A DNA stretch of 64,000 nucleotides from Rubrivivax sp. (GCA_016719535.1 JADJYX010000040.1:62001-126000); one strand, 5' to 3'. Positions 19,187 to 27,801 are shown, numbered from the stretch's first letter. Made by a program: numbers and translations. The notes: generated from the sequence alone by a model not told the origin.

Positions 19187-20368
19187 ATGAAATCGATCCG
19201 CCTGCGCGACGGCCGGGAACGCTCGTTGCTGCGGCGCCACCCCTGGGTCTTCGAGGGCAGCATCGACAGGGGCCGGGCCGACGCCGGCGAAACCGTTCGC
19301 ATCGAGGCCGCCGACGGCCGCTTTCTGGCCTGGGGTGCCTACAGCCCGGCATCGATGATCCGCGTGCGCGCCTGGAGCTTCGACGAGGCCGAGCGCATCG
19401 ACCGCGCCTTCTTCCAGCGCCGCATCCAGCGTGCGCTGGCGCTGCGTGCGCGGCTGCCGATCGCCAGCGACGGCGTGCGCCTGGTGCATGGCGAGGCCGA
19501 CGGCCTGCCGGGGCTGATCGTCGACCGCTACGGCGATACGCTGAGTGCCCAGTTTCTGTCCGCCGGCACCGAACGCTGGCGCGACACCCTGGCCGATCTG
19601 CTGCTGCAGGCCAGCGGTGCCACGCGGCTGTACGAGCGCAGCGATGCCAGCGTGCGCGGCCTCGAAGGGCTGCCGGCGCGCAGCGGCTGGCTGCGCGGCA
19701 GCGGCGCTACCGCCATCACCCTGCGCGAGCACGGCTGGCAGCTGACGCTGGACGTGGCCGAGGGCCACAAGACCGGGTTCTACCTCGACCAGCGCGACAA
19801 CCGCGCACGCTTTGCCGACTGGGTGCGCCACTTCGGGCTGCAGCGGGTGCTGAACGGCTACTGCTATACCGGCGGCTTCAGCGTGGCGGCGCTGGCCGGC
19901 GGGGCGCAGGAGGTCGTCGGCGTCGATTCGTCGGCCCCGGCGCTGGCGCGCGCCAATGCCCATGTGCTGCTCAACGGCTTCGATCCGGCGCGCCACCAGG
20001 CGGTGGATGCCGACGTCAACCAGCTGCTGCGCGACCGCCTGGCGGCCGGCGAATCCTTCGACGCCATCGTGCTCGACCCGCCCAAGCTGGCGCCCACCGC
20101 CAGCCATGCCGACCGCGCCGCGCGCGCCTACAAGGACATCAACCGCCTGGCGCTGAAGCTGTTGCGCCCGGGCGGGCTGCTGCTGACCTTCAGCTGCAGC
20201 GGCGGCATCGGGCCCGAGCTGTTCCACAAGATCGTCGCCGGTGCGGCCATCGACGCCGGTGCCGACGGCGCCATCCTGGCGCGGCTGGAAGGTGCGCCCG
20301 ACCACCCGACGACGCTGCTCTTCCCCGAGGGCGAATACCTCAAGGGGCTGGCGATCCTGAAAAGCTGA
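19187..20368 (+). CDS. rlmI: 23S rRNA (cytosine) methyltransferase, RlmI-like
   Basis: A SAM-dependent methyltransferase expected to make m5C in 23S rRNA (position 1962 in E. coli). The 393-residue protein has an N-terminal PUA domain (LLRRHPWVFEGSI...GRFLAWGAYSP), an RlmI-like linker (LVHGEADGLPGLIVDRYG) and a Rossmann methyltransferase domain. That domain has motif I LNGYCYTGGFSVAALAGGA and motif IV IVLDPPKLAPT. TFSCSGGIG holds the cysteine used in RlmI catalysis. The gene abuts the convergent Lrp regulator with no gap. Confidence 0.9.
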   Translation: MKSIRLRDGRERSLLRRHPWVFEGSIDRGRADAGETVRIEAADGRFLAWGAYSPASMIRVRAWSFDEAERIDRAFFQRRIQRALALRARLPIASDGVRLVHGEADGLPGLIVDRYGDTLSAQFLSAGTERWRDTLADLLLQASGATRLYERSDASVRGLEGLPARSGWLRGSGATAITLREHGWQLTLDVAEGHKTGFYLDQRDNRARFADWVRHFGLQRVLNGYCYTGGFSVAALAGGAQEVVGVDSSAPALARANAHVLLNGFDPARHQAVDADVNQLLRDRLAAGESFDAIVLDPPKLAPTASHADRAARAYKDINRLALKLLRPGGLLLTFSCSGGIGPELFHKIVAGAAIDAGADGAILARLEGAPDHPTTLLFPEGEYLKGLAILKS

Positions 20369-20845
20369 TCAGCCGCGCGCCGTCGGCAAGGGCAGCCGCG
20401 TCTCGAATTTGGCCCGCTTGACCGCAAAATAGGCCTTCACGTTGCGCACATTGGCGTCCTGCGTGAACAGGCGCTGCACCAGCGCCTGGTAGGCCGGCAT
20501 GTCGGCCACGCGCAGCACGAGCACGAAATCGGGCCCCGGGGCCACCCGCCAGCACTGCTGCACCGCGGCATCGGTCACGGCGCGCTGTTCGAAAGCCTCC
20601 AGATGTTCGGCGCCCTGCCGATCCAGGGTGATCTCGACGATGACCGACAGGCCCTCGCCCAGCGCCGCCGGCGACAGCAGGGCGACCCGGCGCTCGATCA
20701 CGCCGGCGTCGACCAGCCGCCGAACCCGGCGCAGCGCGGTGGCCGGCGAGGTGTGCGAGCGCGCCGCCAGCGCCAGGTTCGACAGCGAGGCATCCGTCTG
20801 CAGCAGGTCGAGCAGGCGCAGATCGGTGGCATCGAGGTCAATCAT
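20369..20845 (-). CDS. Lrp/AsnC family transcriptional regulator
   Basis: A 158-residue feast/famine regulator. The N-terminal helix-turn-helix reads LDATDLRLLDLLQTDASLSN...SPATALRRVRRLVDAGVIE. The C-terminal RAM domain follows (VIVEITLDRQ..., VLRVADMPAYQALVQRLF). The ATG at 20845 gives the standard family N-terminus; ATG 20863 would add six residues. Neither has a good ribosome site. It is divergent from glmS, whose upstream region holds an inverted repeat that could be its operator. The amino-acid effector is unknown. Confidence 0.9.
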   Translation of the reverse strand: MIDLDATDLRLLDLLQTDASLSNLALAARSHTSPATALRRVRRLVDAGVIERRVALLSPAALGEGLSVIVEITLDRQGAEHLEAFEQRAVTDAAVQQCWRVAPGPDFVLVLRVADMPAYQALVQRLFTQDANVRNVKAYFAVKRAKFETRLPLPTARG

Positions 20846-20909
20846 GGCGAAATGATTACTCATAGAACGCCGCAAATATCGGGCTGAATTTCACGAAGCA
20901 TATCCGGCG

Positions 20910-20928
20910 GTGATTTCATTCACATCAC
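20910..20928. promoter_or_regulatory. Candidate Lrp-type operator between lrp-like gene and glmS
   Basis: GTGAT (20910-20914) and ATCAC (20924-20928) are inverted around 9 A/T-richer bases (TTCATTCAC). The site lies 77 bp upstream of glmS and 65 bp upstream of the regulator. Symmetry and place are seen; binding is inferred. Confidence 0.35.
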
Positions 20929-21004
20929 TGGATCGGAACGGCGAAAAATGCCACGACCACCGGCCTAGCATCCAGCCCGCAGCAACCCTTCAGGACCTCG
21001 AACC

Positions 21005-22903
21005 ATGTGTGGAATCGTCGGCGCCGTCAGCACGCGCAACATCGTCCCGGTGCTCATCGAGGGCCTGAAGCGGCTCGAATACCGCGGTTATGACTCCTGC
21101 GGCGTGGCGGTGCACCAGGACGGCCAGCTGCGCCGCGCGCGCAGCACCTCGCGCGTGGCCGAGCTCGAATCGAATGTCGCGGCCGACGCCATCCAGGCCG
21201 GCACCGGCATCGCGCACACGCGCTGGGCCACCCATGGCGCGCCGGCGGTGCACAACGCCCATCCGCATTTTTCCGCCGGCCCCGGTGTCGATGCCGCCAG
21301 CACCGGCTTCGGCGGGCTCGACGGCATCGACGACGAGCGCGTGCCCGCCCGCATCGGCCTGGTGCACAACGGCATCATCGAGAACCACGACGAGCTGCGC
21401 CTCGAACTCGAAGCGCGCGGCTATGTCTTTGCCAGCCAGACCGACACCGAGGTCATCGCCCACCTGGTGCACCACCTGTACGACGGCGACCTGCTCGACG
21501 CCGTGCAGCGTGCGCTGCCGCGGCTGCGCGGCGCCTATGCGATCGCCGTCTTCTGCCGCGACGAGCCGCAGCGCGTGGTCGGTGCGCGGCAGGGCTCGCC
21601 GCTGGTGCTGGGCGTGGGGCAGGGCGAGCACTTCCTGGCCAGCGATGCCATGGCGCTGGCCGGTGTCACCGACCAGATCGTCTACCTGGAAGAGGGCGAC
21701 GTCGTCGACCTGCAGCTGGGCAAATGCTGGATCAGTGCGCGCGACGCGGCGGGCCGCTTCGCCAGCGTCGAGCGCCCGGTGCGCACCGTCAACGCCCACA
21801 GCGGCGCCGCCGAGCTGGGCCCCTACCGGCACTACATGCAAAAGGAGATCTTCGAGCAGCCGCGCGCCATTGCCGATACGCTGGAAGGCGTGGCCGGCAT
21901 CAGCCCCGAGCTGTTTGGCGACGGCGCCTACGGCATCTTCAAGGCCGTCGACCGCGTGCTCATCCTGGCCTGCGGCACCAGCTACTACAGCGGCAGCGCG
22001 GCGCGCTACTGGCTGGAATCGATCGCCGGCATCCCGACCACGGTGGAGATTGCCAGCGAATACCGCTACCGCGACAGCGTGCCCGACCCGCGCACGCTGG
22101 TGGTCACCATCAGCCAGAGCGGCGAGACGGCCGACACCATCGCCGCGCTCAAGCACGCGCGTTCACTGGGCATGCCGCATACGCTGACCATCTGCAACGT
22201 GGCCACGTCGGCGATGGTGCGCGAATGCGCGCTGCACTACATCACGCGCGCCGGCGTCGAGATCGGGGTCGCCAGCACCAAGGCCTTCACCACGCAGCTG
22301 GTCGGCCTGTACCTGCTGACGCTGGCGCTGGCGCAGACGCGCGGCCGCCTCAGCGACGCGCAGGAGGCCGCGCACCTGAAGGCGCTGCGCCACCTGCCGG
22401 TGGCGGTGCAGGCGGTGCTGGCGCTGGAGCCGCAGGTCATCGCCTGGAGCGAAGACTTCGCCAGGCGCGAGAACGCACTCTTCCTCGGCCGCGGCCTGCA
22501 CTACCCGATCGCGCTGGAAGGGGCATTGAAGCTCAAGGAGATCAGCTACATCCACGCGGAGGCCTACCCCGCCGGTGAGCTCAAGCATGGCCCGCTGGCG
22601 CTGGTCACCGACCAGATGCCGGTGGTGACGGTGGCGCCCAACGACGCGCTGCTGGAAAAGCTCAAGAGCAACATGCAGGAGGTGCGCGCGCGCGGCGGCC
22701 AGCTCTATGTCTTTGCCGACAGCGACACGCACATCGCCAGCGGTGCTGGCGTGCACGTCATCCGCATGCCCGAGCACTACGGCGCGCTCAGCCCCATCCT
22801 GCACGTGGTGCCGCTGCAGCTGCTGGCCTACCACACCGCCTGCGCACGCGGCACGGATGTGGACAAGCCGAGAAACCTCGCCAAGTCGGTGACCGTCGAG
22901 TGA
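21005..22903 (+). CDS. glmS: Glutamine--fructose-6-phosphate aminotransferase (isomerizing)
   Basis: Makes glucosamine-6-phosphate from fructose-6-phosphate and glutamine, the entry step to peptidoglycan and lipid A precursors. The protein is 632 residues. Cys2 of MCGIVGAVSTRN is the glutaminase nucleophile. The glutaminase domain has TRWATHGAPAVHNAHPH. Two SIS domains follow, with ILACGTSYYSGSAARYW and VTISQSGETADTIAAL. The C-terminal tail DKPRNLAKSVTVE is intact. An insertion of about 20 residues between HPHFS and LVHNGIIENH explains the extra length over E. coli GlmS. No ribozyme is expected outside Firmicutes and none is seen. Confidence 0.97.
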   Translation: MCGIVGAVSTRNIVPVLIEGLKRLEYRGYDSCGVAVHQDGQLRRARSTSRVAELESNVAADAIQAGTGIAHTRWATHGAPAVHNAHPHFSAGPGVDAASTGFGGLDGIDDERVPARIGLVHNGIIENHDELRLELEARGYVFASQTDTEVIAHLVHHLYDGDLLDAVQRALPRLRGAYAIAVFCRDEPQRVVGARQGSPLVLGVGQGEHFLASDAMALAGVTDQIVYLEEGDVVDLQLGKCWISARDAAGRFASVERPVRTVNAHSGAAELGPYRHYMQKEIFEQPRAIADTLEGVAGISPELFGDGAYGIFKAVDRVLILACGTSYYSGSAARYWLESIAGIPTTVEIASEYRYRDSVPDPRTLVVTISQSGETADTIAALKHARSLGMPHTLTICNVATSAMVRECALHYITRAGVEIGVASTKAFTTQLVGLYLLTLALAQTRGRLSDAQEAAHLKALRHLPVAVQAVLALEPQVIAWSEDFARRENALFLGRGLHYPIALEGALKLKEISYIHAEAYPAGELKHGPLALVTDQMPVVTVAPNDALLEKLKSNMQEVRARGGQLYVFADSDTHIASGAGVHVIRMPEHYGALSPILHVVPLQLLAYHTACARGTDVDKPRNLAKSVTVE

Positions 22904-22911
22904 CGGTCACC
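22888..22911 (+). terminator. Hairpin over the glmS stop codon
   Basis: GGTGACCGTC (22888-22897) pairs perfectly with GACGGTCACC (22902-22911) around GAGT. The stop codon TGA (22901-22903) lies at the foot of the loop. There is no T-run after it. It may act as a weak terminator or an RNA 3'-end stabiliser. Confidence 0.45.
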
Positions 22912-22968
22912 GTCCGGCGGCGCGCAGTGCCGGCAGCTGCCACAAACCCGTCGATCTTGCCGAGCGCG

Positions 22969-23023
22969 TGACCGTCGCTTGACAGTCGCTTGACCGTCGC
23001 CTGACCGCGGCGTGACCGCGGCG
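22969..23023. repeat. Five tandem 11-bp repeats downstream of glmS
   Basis: Five contiguous units of TGACCGTCGCT / TGACAGTCGCT / TGACCGTCGCC / TGACCGCGGCG / TGACCGCGGCG occupy 22969-23023, and the next bases (TGAGGGGCGCG) look like a decayed sixth. The unit shares TGACCGTCG with the hairpin at the glmS stop 70 bp upstream. The 280-bp interval from the glmS stop to 23183 holds no convincing gene. Confidence 0.85.
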
Positions 23024-23182
23024 TGAGGGGCGCGCTCTTGCGCCGTGCCGGCCGACTGCACGTCGACGCCGTGAGCGTTGCCAGTCGGGTCGCGCCCTGC
23101 TGCCGGATCGAGGTGCGACTGCCGCCGCAGGGGGCGCGGCCGGCTGACCGCGCAGCACCGGAGCCCGCGCGCAGCCGGGCCA

Positions 23183-23650
23183 TCAGCTGGCCTTGCCGGG
23201 CGAAGCCGGCGCCGCGCGCAACCGGCCGGCCATGCGCAGGCCATCGCGCACGTTCAACCCCATCAGCACGAGGTTGGTGGCGCCCGCGACAAGCTCGATG
23301 ATCTGAACGGCGTAGAAGCCCCCGTCGAACGTGCCCGCAGTCGCCCAGCGGTTCAGCACGAGGGCGCAGGGCACCAGCACGAGCAACCCGTTGGCGGCGA
23401 TGAAGGGCATGCGCTTCCTCTTGGCGTCGACGATCCGGCCCTTGCGTGAATGGCCGAGGAACATGCCGCTGCCGCCGGCCGCCGCCATCGCCGGAATCAT
23501 GATCCACAGGCCCGGCGCGACGATCAGCGCCTTCAGCTGCGCCACCGCCGCCGGCGACCCGAACAGCTCCGTCAGGACGGTCGAAAGGAAGAAGATGACG
23601 AGGCACAGCGGGGCGAGGATGCCCGCGATGAGGTGGGCACGTCGAGGCAA
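23183..23650 (-). CDS. Small integral membrane protein, unknown
   Basis: A 155-residue protein with about four hydrophobic helices (LIAGILAPLCLVIFFLSTVL, LWIMIPAMAAAGGSGMFLG, PFIAANGLLVLVPCALVL and VQIIELVAGATNLVLMGL) joined by short basic loops. I do not recognise a family. A TTG at 23650 is taken as the start because GGAG lies eight bases upstream and the first helix follows at once. The frame is open to 23845, but the upstream part is Cys/Arg-rich and non-hydrophobic. It is divergent from a LysR regulator and is probably its target. Confidence 0.6.
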   Translation of the reverse strand: MPRRAHLIAGILAPLCLVIFFLSTVLTELFGSPAAVAQLKALIVAPGLWIMIPAMAAAGGSGMFLGHSRKGRIVDAKRKRMPFIAANGLLVLVPCALVLNRWATAGTFDGGFYAVQIIELVAGATNLVLMGLNVRDGLRMAGRLRAAPASPGKAS

Positions 23651-23825
23651 GGCGATTTCTCCGATGGCTTCGGTTTCAGGGGGCGCGAACCGGGCATGCG
23701 GCGTCTGCGGTGTGCGCTGTCGATGCCTGCACTGTAGGAACCGCGTGGCGCTGCGCATAGCCTGAAGGCGGCGACACACTGTTGGGCATGCACAGACAAT
23801 CGACGCTTCCCACCGGAGCAGCCCC

Positions 23826-24743
23826 ATGGACCGATTCGACGCCATGCGCGCCTTCGTGCAGGTGCTGGAAAGCGGCAGCTACACGCGGGCAGCGATGCAG
23901 CTCGGCCTGCACAAGGCCACCGTCAGCCAGCAGATCCAGCGGCTCGAAGACAAGCTCGGCACGCGGCTGCTCACGCGCACGACGCGCTCGGTCACCCCCA
24001 CCGAAGAGGGGCGGGCCTATCACCCGCATGCATGCGCCATCCTGCAGCAGGTGGACGAGGTGGAGACGATGCTGCGCAAAGGCACCAGCGCGCCGGCGGG
24101 GCACCTGCGGGTCGACGTTCCGGTGGCCATGGGCCGCCTGGTGTTCGCGCCCGAGATCGGCCGTTTTCTCGAGCGCTACCCGAGGATCACGCTCGAGCTG
24201 GGATGCAACGACCGCGCCGTCGACCTGGTGCAGGAAGGCGTGGATTGCGCGCTGCGCGGGGGGCCGCTGCCGGACTCGCGGCTGTCGGCGCGCCGGGTCG
24301 GTGACCTGCGCTTCGTGCTGTGCGCCGCGCCGCCCTACATCGACCGGCACGGGCTCCCCGACACCCCGCAGGCCCTGGCCCGCCATCACCAGATCGGCTT
24401 CGTACGGGCGTCGACGGCCAGGGTGCGACCGGTGACCTTGCTTCGAGACGGCCGCCAGGTGGAGCTCGACGTGGCGGCGCGCTTCGTCACCACCGACAGC
24501 GCGGCAGCCCTGAGCGCGGGCCTGGATGGGCTGGGCCTCATCGTGCTGGCCGAATTCGTGGCCAGCCACCACCTGGCCAGTGGCGCGCTGGTGCGCGTGC
24601 TGCCCGGCTGGCAATGCCCTTCGCTGCCGCTGCACCTGGTGACACCCACCACACGCAAGCGTGCGGCGCGGGTACAGGCCTTCATGGACTGGGCGCATGC
24701 GCTGCTGCTGCGGCGCCTGGGGGCGCAGCTGGAGGTCCGGTGA
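23826..24743 (+). CDS. LysR-family transcriptional regulator
   Basis: A 305-residue regulator with the N-terminus MDRFDAMRAFVQVLESGSY and the recognition region AAMQLGLHKATVSQQIQRLE, then LGTRLLTRTTRSVTPTEEG. This is the pattern of the large DsdC/AaeR-like one-domain LysR branch. The effector domain follows from about residue 90 (GHLRVDVPVAMGRLVFAPEI). It faces the small membrane protein across 175 bp; an effector cannot be predicted. Confidence 0.9.
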   Translation: MDRFDAMRAFVQVLESGSYTRAAMQLGLHKATVSQQIQRLEDKLGTRLLTRTTRSVTPTEEGRAYHPHACAILQQVDEVETMLRKGTSAPAGHLRVDVPVAMGRLVFAPEIGRFLERYPRITLELGCNDRAVDLVQEGVDCALRGGPLPDSRLSARRVGDLRFVLCAAPPYIDRHGLPDTPQALARHHQIGFVRASTARVRPVTLLRDGRQVELDVAARFVTTDSAAALSAGLDGLGLIVLAEFVASHHLASGALVRVLPGWQCPSLPLHLVTPTTRKRAARVQAFMDWAHALLLRRLGAQLEVR

Positions 24744-24842
24744 CAGCCGATCCCTGGCCGGTCCTGCTGCGCAGCACACGCGAGCGCAGGCGCGCCGTGC
24801 CGCTCGAGACCGACCGGCATCGACCGCGCCGCAGCGGCTGGA

Positions 24843-24848
24843 TAGACT
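24843..24848 (+). promoter_or_regulatory. Possible -10 element (TAGACT) of the hemerythrin gene
   Basis: TAGACT lies 37 bp upstream of the ATG at 24886, a normal promoter-to-start distance. It matches the hexamer found before two other genes in the window. Confidence 0.3.
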
Positions 24849-24885
24849 CCCCGTCTTCCTTGCGCACCCCTTCCGTGACCCGGCG

Positions 24886-25548
24886 ATGAAGCTGCTCGAC
24901 ACCCTGCAGGACGAACATGTGCTGATCGATCAGGTGCTCGGATCCCTGCGGACCTATGTCGACGGGCTCGTCGACGGGACTGCGGATCCGGATGACGGCG
25001 CCAGGTTCGCCGCGTTCTTCACCGAGTTCGCCGGCCATTTCCATCACGATCGCGAGGAGCATGTGCTCTTCCGCGCGCTGGTCTCGCAGGCGGACCTGCC
25101 CGCCGACCGCGGACCCGTGCACGCCCTGGCCCGCGAGCACGCTGACATGGAGGCGTGGCTGCACGAGATGACGCCGTTGCTCGACCACAGGCCGCAGTCG
25201 GCGGACGACGGGGCCCGGCTTCGGGCCCTGGCCGTGCGGTACTCGCACGCGCTCTGGCGTCACATCGACGCGGAGAATTCCGTCCTCTTCCCGCAGGGCG
25301 AGGAACGGCTGGTCCTGAGCGGCATCCGCGAGCTCGCGGATCGGCCGATGAGCGACGCAGCGGCGGCCGCGCGCCAGGGCGCCGCGGCGCTGCTGGTCCG
25401 TTACCCGCCGCTCGAGGACGATGCGCTGACGCGCGGCGACGGTTGTTTCATGTGCCGGTCCCACGGCACGACCTGCAACGGACTCGAGGCCGAGTGGTGG
25501 ACCGAGCTCGAATGGGAGGCGTTCCGCGACCGGGACACGAGCGACTGA
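24886..25548 (+). CDS. Hemerythrin-domain protein with Cys-rich C-terminal tail
   Basis: A 220-residue four-helix hemerythrin-like protein expected to hold a non-haem di-iron site. The metal ligands fit the family pattern: H in LQDEHVLIDQ, HFHHDREEHVLF, HALAREHADMEAWL and HALWRHIDAENSVLFP. After the domain, residues 175-220 contain CFMCRSHGTTC (CxxC-x6-C) and a Trp/Glu-rich end (EAEWWTELEWEAF), which are not part of hemerythrin. Roles in the family include O2 or NO sensing and iron handling; none can be chosen here. The ATG at 24886 aligns with the first helix. Confidence 0.85.
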   Translation: MKLLDTLQDEHVLIDQVLGSLRTYVDGLVDGTADPDDGARFAAFFTEFAGHFHHDREEHVLFRALVSQADLPADRGPVHALAREHADMEAWLHEMTPLLDHRPQSADDGARLRALAVRYSHALWRHIDAENSVLFPQGEERLVLSGIRELADRPMSDAAAAARQGAAALLVRYPPLEDDALTRGDGCFMCRSHGTTCNGLEAEWWTELEWEAFRDRDTSD

Positions 25549-25737
25549 TCGCGCGGGCGCGGCTCGCCCCCCTGCCCACCGGTCGATGCCGCGCGCGGTG
25601 CGTCAGCGCACCGGGGCGAGGGCCGTCGCGTGCTGCAAGCAACCGGTTGGGTCGATCGAGGCTCACGCCCGGTCTTCCCGGAGCCTGCACATCGACATCA
25701 CTGCCACGCCCGGCCGGCCGGGTGGGCCGCGCCGGCG

Positions 25738-26922
25738 TCACTCCAGCACCCCCAGGTCCACCACCTCGAAGGCCCAGAAGCCGAGCAGGATGTGCGACAC
25801 CGAGACGCCCGCCAGCCCGCGCTGGCGCGCATACAGCCAGCCCCAGAAGAGGCCGGCGACGAAGGCCGTCACCGCCAGCCCGGTCGACACGTACAGGTGC
25901 GCCGACGAGAAGATGATGTTGGCGCCGACGATGGCCTGCCAGTCCCTGCCGCGGCCGGTGAGGAAGTGCGCCAGCGGCCCCTGCACGCCGCCGCGGTAGA
26001 TCAGCTCCTGGAAGGGCGCGAATACCACATAGGCCAGCGCCAGCCAGGGGTTGAAGCCGCTGGCCGGCATGCCCGCTGGCGGCGGCGAGAACATCTGCAG
26101 CAGCGGCAGGCCGTGCATCGCCGGCACCCAGTTCACCAGCGCCCATTTCAGCAGCACCGCGCCGGCCAGCCACGGCAGTGTCAACAGCACGGCCTCGCGC
26201 ACGTGGCGGCCGGCACCCTGCAGCGTCAGCCCGAAGAAGCGCGCCGGGTAGCCCGAGACGCGCACGAAGACGAACAGGATCGCGCAGCAGACGACGATGA
26301 AGGGCACGGTGATGAATTCGCTGCGGCCCAGCGCTTCCTTCACCTGCACGGCCGTGCCCAGCAGCCAGGTGTAGAGCGTATAGGCCAGCATCAGCAGCAG
26401 CGTGAAGCGGCCCATCACCGAACGCGTGCGCTCCTCGTCCAGTGCGCGGTCGGACGCCGCCACCGCGTGCGCGCTGGACTGGCGCAACCGCTCGGCCACC
26501 AGGGCGCCGATGTCCACCAGCACCGGCACCAGCGTCGGCCGCGCCTCGGCCTGCGCCACGATGCCGGCCAGCGGCAGCACCAGCGTGCGCACCGCGCCGA
26601 CGGCGCGCACCGTGGCCGAGCGCGATACGCGGTCGAAGAGCGCCATCTCGCCGAAGGAATCGCCGGCGCCGAGCTGGTTGATGACATGCTCGCCGCCGTC
26701 GCCGCGCTTGATGACCTGCGCCCGGCCGCGCTCGATCAGCATGAGCGCGGTCGCCGGGTCGCCTTCGCGCACGATGTCGGCACCGTCGGCATGGTCGACG
26801 AAGTGCGCGCCGGCGGCCAGCGCGGCCAGGTCGTCGGCGCTGCAGCGCCTGAAGATGGGGCTGCAGCCCAGCAGGGCCTGGGCCCGCGCCTGCTGCTGCA
26901 CGGTGGGGTCGGAGGTGGACAT
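25738..26922 (-). CDS. Cyclic-nucleotide-binding domain fused to CPBP-family membrane protease
   Basis: A 394-residue two-part protein. Residues about 15-140 form a cNMP-binding beta-roll (FRRCSADDLAALAAGAHFVD, then DIVREGDPATALMLIERGRA, then GAGDSFGEMALFDRVSRSATV, which is the phosphate-binding cassette). After a linker, residues 175-390 are membrane helices with the CPBP/Abi signature: FQELIYRGG (QExxxR in place of EExxxR), ANIIFSSAHLYVS and a final SHILLGFWAFEV. The family includes CAAX-type prenyl proteases and bacteriocin-immunity proteins. The domain pairing suggests a nucleotide-gated intramembrane protease; that is inference. It is divergent from an acyltransferase across 59 bp. Confidence 0.85.
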   Translation of the reverse strand: MSTSDPTVQQQARAQALLGCSPIFRRCSADDLAALAAGAHFVDHADGADIVREGDPATALMLIERGRAQVIKRGDGGEHVINQLGAGDSFGEMALFDRVSRSATVRAVGAVRTLVLPLAGIVAQAEARPTLVPVLVDIGALVAERLRQSSAHAVAASDRALDEERTRSVMGRFTLLLMLAYTLYTWLLGTAVQVKEALGRSEFITVPFIVVCCAILFVFVRVSGYPARFFGLTLQGAGRHVREAVLLTLPWLAGAVLLKWALVNWVPAMHGLPLLQMFSPPPAGMPASGFNPWLALAYVVFAPFQELIYRGGVQGPLAHFLTGRGRDWQAIVGANIIFSSAHLYVSTGLAVTAFVAGLFWGWLYARQRGLAGVSVSHILLGFWAFEVVDLGVLE

Positions 26923-26981
26923 GGCGACGTGTAGCGTAGCGGCTGCGCGGGTGCGTCCGCCGGGGCACTATGCTCGCCCGC

Positions 26982-27575
26982 ATGACCACCACACTCTTCG
27001 ACAGCCCGCTGGCCCGCCCCTTGCTGCGCCGCCTGTCGCTCGTGCTGCTGCGGCTGACCGGCTGGCGCGTCGAGGGCGAGCTGTCTGCCCTGGCGCCGCG
27101 CTGCGTGGTGATCGCCGCGCCGCACACCAGCAACTGGGATTTCCCGTACACACTGCTCGGCGCCTTTGCGCTCGGCATGCACATCCGCTGGCTCGGCAAG
27201 TCCGCGCTCTTTCGCCCGCCGTTCGGGCCGCTGATGCGCTGGCTGGGCGGCATCGCGGTGCGGCGCGACCGCTCCACCAACCTGGTGGCATCGTCGATCG
27301 ACGCGCTGAAGGCCGCACCCGGCCCGCTGCAGCTGGTGCTGGCGCCCGAGGGCACGCGTGCCCACACGACGCAGTGGAAGACCGGCTTCCACCACATCGC
27401 CCGCGGCGCCGGGCTGCCGATCCAGCTGTCCTACCTGGACTGGGGGCAGCGCCGGCTGGGCCTGGGCCCGCTGGTCGAGCCGACGGCCGATGTCGATGGC
27501 GACATCGCCCGCATCCGCGCCTTCTATGCGCCGTTTCGCGGCCGCAACGCCGACCAGTTCGACCGCGGCGGCTGA
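26982..27575 (+). CDS. 1-acyl-sn-glycerol-3-phosphate acyltransferase-like protein
   Basis: A 197-residue PlsC-type acyltransferase. The catalytic HX4D motif is in AAPHTSNWDFPYT, the substrate-binding GGIAVRRDRSTN and the LAPEGTRAHTTQWKTGF block follow. The short length and the PHTSNWDF form match the branch that acylates glycerophospholipid precursors or ornithine-type lipids. I cannot tell which. ATG 26982 (MTTTLF) is preferred to 26970 for spacing. It is divergent from the cNMP-CPBP gene. Confidence 0.87.
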   Translation: MTTTLFDSPLARPLLRRLSLVLLRLTGWRVEGELSALAPRCVVIAAPHTSNWDFPYTLLGAFALGMHIRWLGKSALFRPPFGPLMRWLGGIAVRRDRSTNLVASSIDALKAAPGPLQLVLAPEGTRAHTTQWKTGFHHIARGAGLPIQLSYLDWGQRRLGLGPLVEPTADVDGDIARIRAFYAPFRGRNADQFDRGG

Positions 27576-27720
27576 AGCCCGGTCAGCATGGGCCGGGAAC
27601 CCACGACAGCGTGTCGTTGTTCGGGAAGCACAGGCCCGCGGGCACCGCGGCTAAGGTGGCGGACCACGGCTTCGACGGTCGTGAGCGTGCCGCCGTGGCC
27701 GAGCGCATTCACGTCACTCT

Positions 27721-27750
27721 CAAGCAAATGTGGCTTTGCCACTTTGCTTG
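27721..27750. terminator. 13-bp hairpin after the acyltransferase
   Basis: CAAGCAAATGTGGC and GCCACTTTGCTTG pair over 13 bp with one bulged base and a TTT loop. It is followed by CCCCCGCGGGGGG and GGGCTGGGCGCAGCCC, two further palindromic GC clusters. The 145 bp before it, between the acyltransferase stop and this hairpin, show no gene. Confidence 0.45.
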
Positions 27751-27801
27751 ACCCCCGCGGGGGGCGGGCTGGGCGCAGCCCGGCCCTGGGGGTGCTCAGA
27801 G

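Noticed and set aside
20876..21004. A glmS ribozyme upstream of glmS
   Set aside because: The 129-bp leader is too short and lacks the conserved core; the ribozyme is typical of Firmicutes.
22969..23023. Short regular repeats considered as a CRISPR array
   Set aside because: The units are 11 bp and contiguous, without spacers, and no cas genes are present.
22788..23244. Small minus-strand frames ending in peptides like TVTDLARFLG after glmS
   Set aside because: These are reverse-strand translations of the conserved glmS 3' end and the 11-bp repeats, a known source of spurious hypothetical proteins.
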